DNA of 64,000 bases from Zonotrichia leucophrys gambelii (Eukaryota; Chordata; Aves; Passeriformes; Passerellidae): positions 70,828,631-70,892,630 of the forward strand of contig NC_088172.1 of the NCBI RefSeq assembly GCF_028769735.1, in the 5' to 3' direction. Shown one piece after another: positions 36,765 to 48,118 of the stretch. Made by a program: the position numbers and the translations under genes. Under the pieces are notes generated by a model. That model made no database searches. It had not been told where the DNA came from and was given only the letters and a program-made list of their open reading frames with translations. Positions within the stretch are counted from its first letter, which is position 1. Each line of letters opens with the position of its first letter.

Positions 36765-38470
36765 TGACATATTCTGTCACATTTGGCTGAAATTAAGCTC
36801 CATGTTCAGGAGCTAGTGGGTGGAGAAAGTGTAATGTTATGGCTTGTCAGAAGGACAACACATGGACAACCTGGGGGCATAAACTTTGTGCTCTTAGGAA
36901 ATAAGGCTGAAAATACACTAAAAATATTTGGGGCTAACCATTTTATAACAGATGGTTGTCTGGACTTGTTTCTTAGGACTTCAGGAACAAAGTTTTTTTA
37001 ACTAGAAAAATTCATATGCAAAAGAACTACTTTTCTAAAAACATTTATTTCAGTTTTTTTAGAACATATGTCAAATTTAGGCCAATTGAATTATGTCAAA
37101 CCTAGGTAAATTGATGTTAGTTCTCCAGCTTGGAAAGCTGCTGAGTTCCAGCAAGTTTCTACATATATGCAATAACTTCTTGGGACCAGACAGGTGACCT
37201 GATTTTCATGGTTGCCACATATCCAGGCAGCTGTAGATGGTAGTTCTTCTAGGCCTTTAGATTTGAAAACAGTTTCCTTGTCTAAGGCCTGCAGCCTAAG
37301 ACAGTTGCTTTGGAAAATCTTCAAAAATACTTGCTTAGCTTTTTTATCCATAGTATTTTGTTTCAGCTCTGTGCTATGTTTGCTCTCCAATTAATTCTCT
37401 TTTTAAAATCTTTTCCTGTTTTAATTGGCTTATGCAAAGATTTTGGCAGAATATACTGAAAAAAAAGGAAAACAAAAATTAAAGATTTTCCAACACATTT
37501 ATATTACCATTCCTGAACACTTGAAACACTATCAGCATATAGAGATTTATGTTTTCTTGTTCAATTTTAAAACACTGAGCGATTGTGTATCTTAAAACCA
37601 TTACTTATAGTGAAATTTGTTAAAATAATTGAGTTTAGTGAGGTTTCCATAAAATTGAAGAGATTTCCATCCTTTGTTTAAAAATTTCAAATTACAAACA
37701 CATGAACAGATTATATATACATTTTGTTGTTATTATTATATTGTAACTGGGAAACCTGCAAAATACTGAAACAGTATTCATTTCTTCATTCTAACAAATT
37801 TCTACCTTTGTCTCAGATTACAGTTTGGTCTCATAAGGGTAATTTCATCCTCAAGATCTTAATGAAAAATTATTTTAGAGTTGTAGTTGACTTAAACTAA
37901 ATTCTTTGACAATAAATAGACATTAGGCTGATTTACAATTGCTAATTTGTACTAAGATTGAAAAATTTTGAGTTCTTGGTACCTGTTTTAGGTACTTTTT
38001 TTTGTTTTGAACAGCAGTCTGCTCACTTTTTAAAGGCAATTAGTATGTTTTTTAAGAATTGAGTTCCTTTGTTTCTGATTGCTATGGTTGAGGACAATTT
38101 CAGCTGCTGAAGTGGTTCTGCTAGTGCACAGACACAGTGGTATCCATGATGGTTTCCTTAAGCCCTTATACAGAACAACACGAGTCTTATGCTTGTAAAT
38201 TCTGGCAGGATGTTGTGCAGAAGCTCTCCACAAGCCTTCAAGGTCTTGCCACTCCAAGACAAATGGTCAGAGCAAGTTGTCTGTGGTGATCCTTCTCCCA
38301 TCCAAGGCCAGAAACAGGAGCCAGATCATTTTGTCATAAAAGGGCAAAGGAGAGCCTTGTGAGAGTCACCAATAAAAGTGATCTCAGATGGGGCACAGCA
38401 GCAATACCTCCCACACTCTGGTAAATCCAACTTCTGCCCCTCTGCTCTGTCAAGTTTCCACCGCCATTGC
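36765..38470. other. AT-rich intergenic DNA, nothing recognised
   Basis: Strongly AT-rich between two CR1 copies, with no gene, tandem repeat or splice-bounded exon recognised. Confidence 0.5.
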
Positions 38471-38975
38471 TGCATCCAGCTCTAGGGTCCTCAATACAGG
38501 TCATTGATATATTGGAATGAGTCCAGATGAGGAAAATCAGGTTAATCAGAGGGATGGAGCACCCCTCCTATGAAAAAATGCTGAGAGAACTGGGATTGTT
38601 CAGCCTGGAAAAGAGAAGGCTTTGTTGTGACCTAATTGTGGCCTGGGACCTGAAGGGAACTTAGAGGAAAGATGGGCCAATGCTATTTACAAGAGCGTGG
38701 AGTCACAGGACAAGGAAAAGTAGGTTCAGATTGAAAGAGAATATGTTTAGATTGGACACTAGTACAAAAATCTTTACTGTGAGGGTGGTGAGGCACTGGG
38801 ACAGATTGCCCAGGGAAGCTGTGGATGCCCCGACCCTGCAAATGTTTATGGCCAAGCTGGATGGGGCTTTGAGCAACCTGTTCTAGTGGAAGGTGTCCCT
38901 GCCCACGGCAGGGGCCCTGAACTAGATGGCCATTAAAGTTCCTTCCCACCCCAAACCATTCTATCACTCTATGGT
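38471..38975 (+). mobile_element. CR1 LINE 3' fragment
   Basis: Sense-oriented CR1 copy of about 500 bases. It begins within the end of the second reading frame (phrases like GAGTCCAGATGAGG and GGGATTGTTCAGCCTGGAA) and runs through GAGGGTGGTGAGGCACTGGG, CCCAGGGAAGCTGTGGATGC and TTCCCACCCCAAACCATTCT to a tail with TCTATCACTCTATGG. It sits directly upstream of the RMDN2 promoter island. Frames are broken, so it is not autonomous. It resembles the copy at 36.4-36.8 kb but starts further upstream in the element. Confidence 0.93.
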
Positions 38976-39300
38976 AAGTTCCTCCAGACTTTGGGCAATC
39001 CATAATGGACTTTGGTAAAATCAGCTTTGGGACCTTAGATAGCAACGAGGCTTTTGTGCCGGGTCTGCCCGTCCTCCTGGTAACTGGGCGGGGTTTCTCC
39101 GTGATTTTGCAGCTTCAGGTCTCCACCAGTGCAGTGGAAACACAATTTCTCTGTGGCCGAGAAGTAGCAAAAGACTGAACTGGTGAAATCGAGCGGCCAC
39201 CAGACTGAGGACAGACACACGAGCAGGTACCCTCGCTCTAGAACAGCCTATTTCCAGCCATGTCCGTGGCAGGTGCAGCCAGCGTCCCGCAGCACAACCG

Positions 39301-39315
39301 CAGCAGCAGCAGCAG
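39301..39315 (+). repeat. Short (CAG)5 run
   Basis: Five perfect CAG units within the RMDN2 CpG island. This could lie in the 5' leader if transcription starts upstream of it. Confidence 0.9.
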
Positions 39316-39540
39316 GGCCCGCCGGGACTCCCAGCGCCGCGGGGATCCCTCCTCCACCGGGCAGCGCGCGTCACCCGGGCGGCCCGGCCGGCGCTGCGGC
39401 CCAGGCCCGGCCCCCTCGATCCGGGTATCGCCGCCCCGGGGCGGCCCCGCCGCCGCCCCCTGTGCCGCGGCGGGAGAGCTGCGGGCTCTGGGCCGGACGC
39501 GCTGCTGCTCCCGGCTTGGCCCGGCCCGGCCCGGCTCGGC

Positions 39541-39556
39541 CGTACGTACGTACGTA
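39541..39556. repeat. (CGTA)4 self-complementary microsatellite
   Basis: Four perfect CGTA units inside the CpG island; each overlapping TACGTA/CGTACG word is its own reverse complement and each unit contains a CpG. Confidence 0.95.
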
Positions 39557-39564
39557 GCGGGGGC

Positions 39565-39606
39565 GGCGCTGGGCTCGAGGCCGGCGCTGGGCTCGAGGCC
39601 GGCGCT
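39565..39606. repeat. 18-bp tandem duplication in CpG island
   Basis: The unit GGCGCTGGGCTCGAGGCC occurs twice head to tail, followed by the first six bases of a third copy. Confidence 0.95.
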
Positions 39607-40062
39607 GCCGGGGCGGCGGGGGCCGGGGCGGCTGCGGGTGGGCAGGAAGAGAGCGCGGGGCTCCGGCAGCCCTCGGCGCGGTGGGGCTGGGGGACCGGCG
39701 TGACGCCCCTCCGGGCGGCGCTCCGGCCTGACAGCTGGGTTTCCGCCTCTCTGCGGTGGCGGAAAATCCGATTATATGAGTTTCTCGCATTAAAACAAAA
39801 AAATCCCAGGATGCCGGGACGGTTAAGAGTGAAGGCTTCGGTCCTGCCCACGTGCCAGCGCCCCTCACACCCCCAAATCCACTTTGAGCTTGTTTTTTGC
39901 TGCCTCGTACTGCAGAACCTGTAAAAAGTCTAACTTAGCGTCTGCGGTTCTTCCTGCCTTATCCTTTCGTGGTTTCAGAGCAGAGCAAGTCACTTGCGTA
40001 GAGCACTGGAAAACATCTTAAACTCTTTTATTGTTGTCTCACAATTCTAGGAGCGTGCAGAA

Positions 40063-40514
40063 ATGTCTCCCTTCGAAAATAGAGGACTAATGCTGGGCAT
40101 AATGGCAGGGACTGCTGGATTAAGCCTGGTGCTGGTTTGTTACCGCAAGATCCGAAAGCCGGGTGCAGCTGTGCGTATTCGAGGGTTCCAGGATATAGGT
40201 AACAGAATTAATTCTGTGGTTTTGCCACAGAATGAGGCTCCTAATGAGCAAGGAGCAGTAATGGTTTTACATGGAAGGCAACTGCAGATCCTAGAAAAAT
40301 TGAATGGCCTGCTACTAACCGTGGACGAACTGAAGAGAGAGGTGGAATTTCTGAAAGAAGCTATTCCAAAACTTGAAGAGCTTGTTCGAAAAGAGCTTCA
40401 GGGAAGTGGTGATGTTCAGAGAGTTAGCCCATCACACAGAGCAACAAGGCGGAGAAAAGCAGAGACAGCTCCTAGAGAGACTACCAGCTCTGAGGAGGCA
40501 GAAAGTGAAGGAGG
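40063..40514 (+). CDS. RMDN2: RMDN2 coding exon 1 (start codon, membrane anchor, coiled coil)
   Basis: First coding exon of regulator of microtubule dynamics 2, a membrane-anchored protein of the RMDN/FAM82 family. The exon begins at 40051 after acceptor TTCTAG and ends at donor GG|GTGAGT (phase 2). Residues 1-150 plus two bases are encoded. Residues 10-27 form a hydrophobic segment followed by a basic stretch (YRKIRKPG), matching the family's N-terminal anchor. Residues 71-113 are heptad-like and charged, a probable coiled coil containing LQILEKLNGLL and FLKEAIPKLEEL. Residues 118-133 are basic (SPSHRATRRRK) and 139-150 turn acidic and serine-rich. The ATG has G at -3, and its position matches the family start. 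Close agreement of the anchor and coiled coil with RMDN2 rather than RMDN1 or RMDN3 supports the name, from memory. Confidence 0.93.
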
Positions 40515-43500
40515 GTGAGTTAATAATAATCTGCATATTCTACTGTACACATGCAGTGCAAGTTGCATCATTACCTATATGAAACTGCAAACAGGAACCT
40601 TTTAAAAGTTTGATATAGATTTTATACTTCTGGAAAAATAATTACAAACGTTCAGATTAACAGCTTTTAGATCAGAGAAGACTCTTGGTGACCATCTCTG
40701 AGTCTGCACGATGGCTGAAGTTGGCTTAATGCCAAGCATAATACAGATTCTTTTTTAAGAGTGTGTTTGGTAACACTAATGCAGTATTGCTACATAGCTA
40801 TGCAATAAGAGGCAAAGTTCAGAATAATGGTGTAATTTTAAAAGTTCTTCTAGAGCAAAGTGCCTTTGACAGAGTTTATTCCAACTGTACAAACGCTCAT
40901 GTGCTTTTCCTGATAATTGTTTTTTATCAGCCTCACAGATGAGTTATTACCGTGTTCTGCCTAGAGGCATTGCGTACTATGGAAGCTACGTCTGAGAGAA
41001 CCTCTGTACAAGTGGCAATGTTTATGTATATCAGCTGTTGTATACACTCCTTGATGGCTCAGAAAGTGCCCATGAGGAATTTAGAGTACTGACTCAGTCA
41101 GGTGGAAAGTTCCTAGTTTTGATCCCATCTTGTAGTCACATTATAGGTAATGGGGTCTTTTATTCTCATGAGTTGAGAAACACACTGGGAGATGATTTCT
41201 ACTAGGATTCCAGGAGAGGCACTATATTTTTGTCTTGACATTAATCTCCTGTAATTACAACTTTGTTTTGGTATAATCAGATTAGATACTTAGGTGCAAT
41301 TTACTAATACTATGTTTATAGCAACTGAGGTTTTTGAGCTACTTCTCAGCATGTCTTACACATCTGTGTAGGCAGCATTATGTCTGTAAATTGCCCATCT
41401 TATGTCACCTTTTCTCTTTAAAATATTTTAACTAACTGTAATATTCTGGAGACAGCTAACACGCTGCATATTAATGGAATTCTATATTTAACAGTTTCTC
41501 CACATTCATTGTCAGTTCCTGTGAGCAGAATTTCTTTCTATGTTACATCCCAGCCCACATGGTTCACAAGTCTTATATTTTGATACCATATTTTAAGACT
41601 TGTCAGTTCTATTATGAGCAAGTTCTTTATTTTAGGTATTCGGTGTTGGCATAAGTATTCAACCACAGTCCTCCTTCATCTGGTGTGGAAACATCTTGGT
41701 TCTCTTAGTTTCCCAGATGATTTCATTCATTGGTTGGTTTGCATGGGCCTTCATGTTATGAATAAAATATTCAGAGATGCAGATAAGGCAAAGGGACCAG
41801 TTTACGAATTACCAAGTCCCCAGACACAACGCAAGGGTTATTCCACATGCTTTTATAATTTATTATTTGTTGTCATGATTTATTATTTGAGCAAATCCTG
41901 TTTTCTGATCAGGAGTGATGTGTTGCTGTTTGAAAACAAGCCAAGGAAACTTGTGTGTTCAGGTTCTTGTGTGTGACGAAGAAGCTGATGCGGTGATCCA
42001 ATACAAGTGATTATAGTGTGCAAGAGCATTGAGTGTGTCCTTAAGAGAGGCCTTCTCGGACAAGTATTTGTGTACACTCAGAGGCAAGGAAGATAATTCA
42101 AGGTTACAGTTAGCATTAGTCATTTGGCTATGTTCTTTCCCAATGCTGTTTTTCAGTCCCTTATGAAAAAAGGTAGGATTTTTTTTTATTAACACCTTGT
42201 ACTTGATGTGTTTGTTTTTCATATCTTCTCTCAATTTGAGATAATTTGATTTCATTTTAGTAAATAGTAATTTTTTCTTCCTCTTGCAAATAGATTGTCA
42301 ATCCTAATGTGTACAGTTGCAATATATATAGCTTTTTCCAAGGTCTACTGTAACTTTAATGGCTGGTGCATGGCCAGGAGGGTCAATAGCAACACTTGGG
42401 TTTTTTCCAGTTACTCTACATCACTACTTCATATGTTGTAGGCATTACACCACGTGCATTGTTTTATACTCTTCTGTGGCTAATTCCACACACAATGGTG
42501 CATTCAGGTGCTTGTTTTTGCACTACAGAAAAAAAAATTTTGCTCTTTGTTACTGATAAAACATTTTTTTCACCTTTCTGTACTCCCATCTAAAGTGCAT
42601 TGTGTTTCACTGCCTCAGCAGTAATTTCATGATCTAGAAGATAGGACTTTGCTTGAGTTAAGCACTTCTGTTTTTAATTGACGAATGGGTCGATGCTGGG
42701 AATTGACAGATAAACTAATCTGAAGAGTTTTATGGATTTGTCCTGGATGACTACATTGGTTTCAGGTTTGTAAACTTCTTCCAGAAAAGCTTTTAGTACT
42801 TCCTAGTTTTTACATTAAATATTGGAAGCTGACAGTCTCTGATAAGGCCCTCACTGCTTTGATCTGCTCTGGGCATATTCTCAATGTCACTGTTGGTATT
42901 CAACACCTTGGGAAGAGAAGTTTTCTCTTTTGCCTTTCAAAAATTATGTATTTCTGTAAGTGGAGAAATATCCTGTGTGTTTTAATAAATGAGCTATATT
43001 TTTACATAATGACAGTCTGAATGGAAGGGGCACTGAATGGATGAGACATTAAATGGTAAAGAGTCTGTGGTTTCTAGTCTGTGCTTCTCTGTATTCTGTT
43101 TTTCTTTTTTAGTTTGTTTCAGTTCCAGTAATGTCCTAGTGAAAACTTCAATGTTTAACATTTGAGAATGTGTAACAAGCACTCATTTATTTACAAATAC
43201 AATAAATTGTGTTTAGATGATCACCTGGAATGGAACATGTCACCGAATTCTCTTCTCTGTGATTTTCAAGTTGTTTCCTCCCTGATATGGCAGAGATGAG
43301 CTCTGGACATCAGTGTCATTTTGGAACCCGTCTTCAGCTGGCCCTGCATCCAAGCTCTTCAAATTGCATTTGGCATCAGGCTCCAGAAAGATTAATTTCA
43401 GTCAATTCTTCTCTGATAGATGCTCTATTTATAATTTTTCCTTGAAATAGTTTAGTCAACAGGAAAAGAAATTTGCCCTGCCTGCTTCTCAGTATCATTT

Positions 43501-46500
43501 CACTTAGCATTTTCTAATTTATTTTGCTGTTCATTTATTTTAAATGCAACCTTCAGCTGGCTTAAGAATCCAGTTTGCCAAACCTTTCCTTGAAAGCCAC
43601 TTATCATTACTGATAGATATGCACTTTGCTGAATCATACAGTGCAAATTTGATCCAGATCCATCTGTGACATAAAATCACCTTTCTGTGGAATTAGCCAG
43701 AGCAGATGAGAGGGTGTTTGTGTCAGCTTGTGTTTTTCTTCTAAGTTGGCAGGGAGATGACAGATGATATTTGATCTGTGTAAAAGCTGAAGTGTTGTGA
43801 GCAAATGATACCTGGTTAGACCCAGTGTCTGCCAATTTACAGACACCCCAACAGTTTGTGAACCACCCAACTGTGTTTATACCACAGGGGTGTTTTATGC
43901 CATGTAGCTTGTTTTAATCCAGTTCTGGGTGCTGGGATTTACTGAACTGCTTAGCCACGGTGGGCTGAGTCTCCAGCACACTTTCCATTTGTCCTTTGAA
44001 CTTTGAACAGTCCGTTGTGATACAACTGAGTCCTGTTGGTTGATCGTTGCTCCTCACATTCTTATCGCTGTTTTTCTCTTTTATTTAAAATCTATTGGTA
44101 ATAAAGGTGAAAACAAGTTGGCACTGACTCTGGACATTTTTTAAACATTGTTCCATTTTTTCAAATATTGATCAATGTGTTTGTCACTTGTAAATCACTT
44201 TTCTGTTTATCATCTGATAAAACCTCTTGCAGGAAAATGCCAGGTAAAATTGCAGCTTTCTATTATATGGAATATTTGTAAAACAAAGAATAATGACTAT
44301 TCCTTGTTTTCTGTTTATTTCTTTTTTGGAGTAGTGTTATCAGTCCTTAAAATCCTGGAGTTTTTAAACTGTTAAGAAGAATCTCCACTTCTGTTAGTGT
44401 CAGTACTAATTTCAGTGCTGTAGAATGCATAGATATACAAGACTCTTAGCTGCTTTGTTGAAGGCAGATATTGCCCAACAAGTAAATTGAAAATCATGAT
44501 GTTCTGATCAACATTTAATAGGGTCTGTTCCACATTTAAATACTTTGAGGGTTCATAAAGCAGGTAAATAGAGGAGCTAGGAGAGTTGGCAAGTACAGTG
44601 GAGATGAGAGGGAATGGGTAAGACATGACCCTGATGTCTCTGCTGTTTTGTAATTAGCTCCTTCTGGGTTCACATGGTCTGTTAGATAGTGACCTACTTC
44701 ACACTTTTTCTATGAGTCTCCCAAAAAATATATTACTTACCTGATGTCATATGAATTTGATGTTTGGCCTCAGTTTGATGTTTTGTCGTGACATTTGTGC
44801 TGGACAAAGCACAAATGATGTTTTGACATGATGTTTTGTCATGACATAGTGCTGCTGGAAATCTCTGCTGGGCTTGTTTGGACTGACAGCCCAATGGGCT
44901 TGGGCATCAGCCCAACCTTGTATTTGTCACCCAGCCATTGTATTTTTGCTGGGAGAATAGCATTTTCTAATAATCTTTTTTATCTGTTATCTAACATGGG
45001 AACAATAATGACCATGGAAATTTTAGCAGATGTTTATACAGCAAAGGTAAAGGATACGACACCAACACTGACTTCCAAACACTGATCTACCTGATTAGGT
45101 AGCATCTGATGCAGTGCCCAAATTCCTGTAACTAAGGATATTGTCTTTACTGCGTAGTTGTTGCTCTTTTATATTATCTAGTGCCCTTAGTTTAGGTTGG
45201 GAATTTCCCAGATCCTCAGTGCATTTATCTTTTATTTAGGGGAATGGAGCATCTAAACCATGTGAGGAAAGATACTTTCCAAGCCTACTTCACATCACAG
45301 ACTTTTGTATTGGAGCTAAAAGATTGTCCCACTCCCAGGAGCTCCCTTATATTTGATTTAATTTGGGGCTTTTACAAATGCAGCCATGATATATATCTGT
45401 GCCCACTTCAAAATAACTATGGAAGAACAATATGTTGTGTTTTTAAACATGCTTCAGAAAATGAAAATAAATGTTCAGTGACTGAATATTGTCTCTGCAA
45501 GATACAGCATATGATGTGTCATCAACTTCAGCATTATCAAGATTTTCTAAAAAAATCTGTAAAAACATATGAAGTTTCCCATGTCTGTTCGGCTCAATTC
45601 AGTTTGAACATGTACACATGGTCTGTGTATAATTGTTTTATCCAAATGTATTTTTGACTCCTCTTTCTGGTGTCACTGGGTTAATTTTGCAGCAAAACTG
45701 TTGTGCCACATCTAGCACTTCTGCAGCTTCATAAGCATTTGTTCATTTACAGGCTGGAAGTGTATCTGCTCTGATACACTCATCTGTTCTGAAAGCAACA
45801 TACTGAGAACAGACTATTTGAAAGCCATGATTAATAACCTTCATTTTGACTGCTAGCATTCTGTCCTGGTTATATTTCTGAAAAAATAAATAGATTTTTT
45901 AATATTCTGACTGTTATGGTCTATTTCAATTATTCAGTTACTTGATGTGTATAGTACATTCCATGCTTTTCATACTTGTTGTTACCATTTAGAGAATCTC
46001 TGAACCTGGCAGCTGGTAGGTTTACATTATTACTTCTCCCCAGAGCAATATTTTCAAAAGTGGAAATGCAGAAGATGAGGCTTCTCTGTCCATCTTTAGA
46101 TGGCTGCTTTTTAAAATACAAAAGGCTGCTTTTTAAAAACAATGCTATCAGCTGCTCCTCTTTGAAATTGGAGTACCCTAATATATTCTCAGCACTTTGG
46201 ACAGTAAGGCCACCTGCTTATCTCTGTGTGATATTTATGCTTTTGCAAATATTTCTTTGTCCTTGACTGCCTTGAACACTAAGCATCACAAATCAATATA
46301 AGCTTTTTTCCAGTTTCAGATACTCTGAACTTCAGAATGCTCAGGAGAAATAAGGAATTTATAACAATGGTGTTATTTTTATTGGCTTGTATTTAGATCT
46401 TAAAAGTGTTTAAGAAAATATTGTATAAATGATTGTTATAGCACTTATATTTTGGTTAGTAAGCTCATTCCTTGTTCAAAAAATAGGGAAATTGAGGTAA

Positions 46501-46856
46501 AGAGTTGAAGAGGCCTATTCAGGGTTACAGAGCATGTCTTAAAGCACATTAATGATTTCAAGTGTTCTGCATTTGAAACACAAGACTACATGTGTTTCTA
46601 ATATGTATCTGCATTTTTTTAATGGAGTATTAGGCAGCAGTACAATTACTTACCTGTTATGTTTGGAATATGACTGTGCTATCCCTTTGAAGATAAAGGT
46701 TTTGTAATAATAACAATAAGCTTGATATCCTTAATAAAAAATCCTTTAAAGTTGGACAACCAGGATAAATTGTGCTCTGAAACTCTTGCTCTTTATTTAA
46801 CAATGCCCTTTTTTTTTGTTTAAGAAAAAAATGGTTGTTTTTTTCTGTGATTTTAG
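40515..46856 (+). other. RMDN2 intron 1, no other gene recognised
   Basis: GTGAGT...TTTTAG intron of 6.3 kb. It contains short open frames (for example 41614-41976 and 45244-45657, plus strand) without family similarity. A cluster of short direct and inverted words at 44777-44847 and one MIR-like fragment near its end are the only structure seen. Confidence 0.7.
46470..46550 (+). mobile_element. MIR-like ancient SINE fragment
   Basis: The phrases 'aatagggaaattgaggtaaa', 'gagttgaagaggcc' and 'cagggttacagagcatg' follow the MIR core order (an ATGAGGAAACTGAGGC-like block, then a CCAAGGTCACACAGCTA-like block). It is highly diverged and sits about 300 bases upstream of exon 2. Tentative. Confidence 0.42.
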
Positions 46857-47052
46857 TTACCTTACCGCCCATACTGATTCTGAAGGAGAGTCCGAGGAAG
46901 AAAAGAGATGGACGAAATCACCTGATGCCGTGGTGGAATCAGAAAAAGATGAAGACTTACATAATTTTTTACAGCAGGTGGACAATTTGCACAAGGGTTC
47001 AGAGGCTGATAAAAAGGAGGGCTTCAGACTGCTGCTTGAGAACGATGACAAG
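46857..47052 (+). CDS. RMDN2: RMDN2 coding exon 2 (acidic linker, start of helical domain)
   Basis: A 196-base exon with acceptor GATTTTAG and donor AAG|GTAGTG. It completes glycine 151 and encodes residues 152-216, ending in phase 0. The opening YLTAHTDSEGESEEE continues the acidic region of exon 1, and together they resemble a phospho-FFAT site (an aromatic residue, then hydrophobic, Thr, Ala, after an acidic tract) of the kind known in the paralogue RMDN3/PTPIP51, which binds VAP proteins of the ER. The remainder (HNFLQQVDNLHKG...GFRLLLEN) is predicted helical and matches the start of the family's TPR-like domain. Confidence 0.93.
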
Positions 47053-48015
47053 GTAGTGTGGGTAAACTTAACATTATGTTGCTATTAACTTATACTTTAC
47101 TCTGCTTTTGAGAACTAAATACAAGCTTTAAAATCCACATAGAAAGGGACTATGAAATTTCAAGCATATTTTTAAAATACAGTAAAAAAGCAGTATTGCA
47201 GAGTGGTGTCAATATTCATGTGGTGTGGACATAGGAGTTCTTCTGTTTTATATCCCTTTCTGATTCAATAACCTTGAAGCTTTGTTTGACATAGGAGTTC
47301 TTCCATGAAAGAAAGATCATGGGCTTTTTTCAATGTAAAATACACTTACTTCTGCTGGTTTTGGAATAGTCTGTGTGAGAAAGCCCTGTAAAATTAAGTC
47401 ATAAACCAGACCTATTGTTCTGAAACTGTGAGCATTTCATCTGCTCATACCTTTCTAATACCATTCATGTGAATTTTTCCTTTGGCATTACTGGGCCCAT
47501 ATATAACTCCAGATAAAATTAAAAGGTGGTTTGATGTGCAGTTCTCAATTCAGTGTACCATTTTATTCTGGTTTGGCAAGCATTAGTTCTGACTGTATTT
47601 TCATCTGAATATTGGAATACCAAGAAAGGTAAATGGGATATTGTGAGTGAATGTGGTGCTTATGACTTCCCTAAAGAAAATACACATCACTTTGTTCAGG
47701 GATTTGTTGTGTTTTGCTGGATTACCTTGTAAATGTTTATACTGAAAGAAGTTTAAACTGATTTAAAAATAAAACCTCTTTAGACAGTCTAGGGTATTTC
47801 CAAAAGCTGTATTCTCTTTTCTCCATGGAAGATTGGTCAATTGGTTCTCACATGAAACTAAAAGTAGTATGTAGAAGAATGGAAAATTAACAAAAAAATT
47901 ATGCCATCTTCTGATTATTTGCTTTCAGCATGTTATTAATTTTAAGCATTGTGGAAGTAAACGGTTTAAATCACATTCTGATCAGTTTAATTATGTAGTT
48001 GTCCTCTGCTTTCAG
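47053..48015 (+). other. RMDN2 intron 2
   Basis: A 963-base intron (GTAGTG...TTTCAG). The 16-base word GACATAGGAGTTCTTC occurs twice exactly 60 bases apart (47228 and 47288); otherwise nothing is recognised. Confidence 0.8.
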
Positions 48016-48118
48016 TATGAAAACTGTGTGGACTTTCTTTGGAGGCTTGCACGTGCTTATGGAGATCTGTTTGAGATGACTACTGATGCTGAGGAGAAGA
48101 GGAAATATGTAACTGATG
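48016..48118 (+). CDS. RMDN2: RMDN2 coding exon 3
   Basis: A 103-base exon with acceptor CTTTCAG and donor GATG|GTAAGA. It encodes residues 217-250 and the first base of codon 251. It contains the family-typical block FLWRLARAYGDLFE (residues 223-236), a helix rich in aromatic and small residues belonging to the first TPR-like unit, then EEKRKYV. Length and phase fit a clean in-frame join with exons 2 and 4, with no stop or frameshift. Confidence 0.93.

Larger units (their letters stand above)
39060..39770 (+). promoter_or_regulatory. RMDN2: CpG-island promoter of RMDN2
   Basis: Very high GC and CpG from about 39250 to 39740, with GC-box-like GGGCGGGG near 39087 and GGGGCGGCCCC near 39438. 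The first RMDN2 coding exon starts 12 bases after a splice acceptor at 40050, so transcription must begin further upstream, and this island is the obvious place. I cannot fix the transcription start or the leader exon's donor; GAGCAG|GTACCC at 39226 is one candidate among several. The island contains a CAG run, a CGTA run and an 18-bp tandem duplication, each listed separately. A 276-codon antisense frame across it looks like a GC artefact. Confidence 0.82.

Noticed and set aside
39226..39228. Donor of the RMDN2 leader exon at GAGCAG|GTACCC
   Set aside because: Several equally plausible GT donors exist in the island; without transcript data the leader exon cannot be assigned.
39021..39851. 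276-codon minus-strand open frame over the RMDN2 CpG island
   Set aside because: Composition artefact: proline-, arginine- and alanine-rich low-complexity translation, matching frames on the plus strand, and no recognisable domain.
45244..45657. 137-codon plus-strand open frame in RMDN2 intron 1
   Set aside because: No splice-site support tied to RMDN2 phases and no recognisable similarity; the length is possible by chance in 64 kb.
47228..47303. Two copies of GACATAGGAGTTCTTC exactly 60 bases apart in RMDN2 intron 2
   Set aside because: Only 16 bases are shared and the flanks do not match, so it is noted with the intron but not treated as a repeat family.
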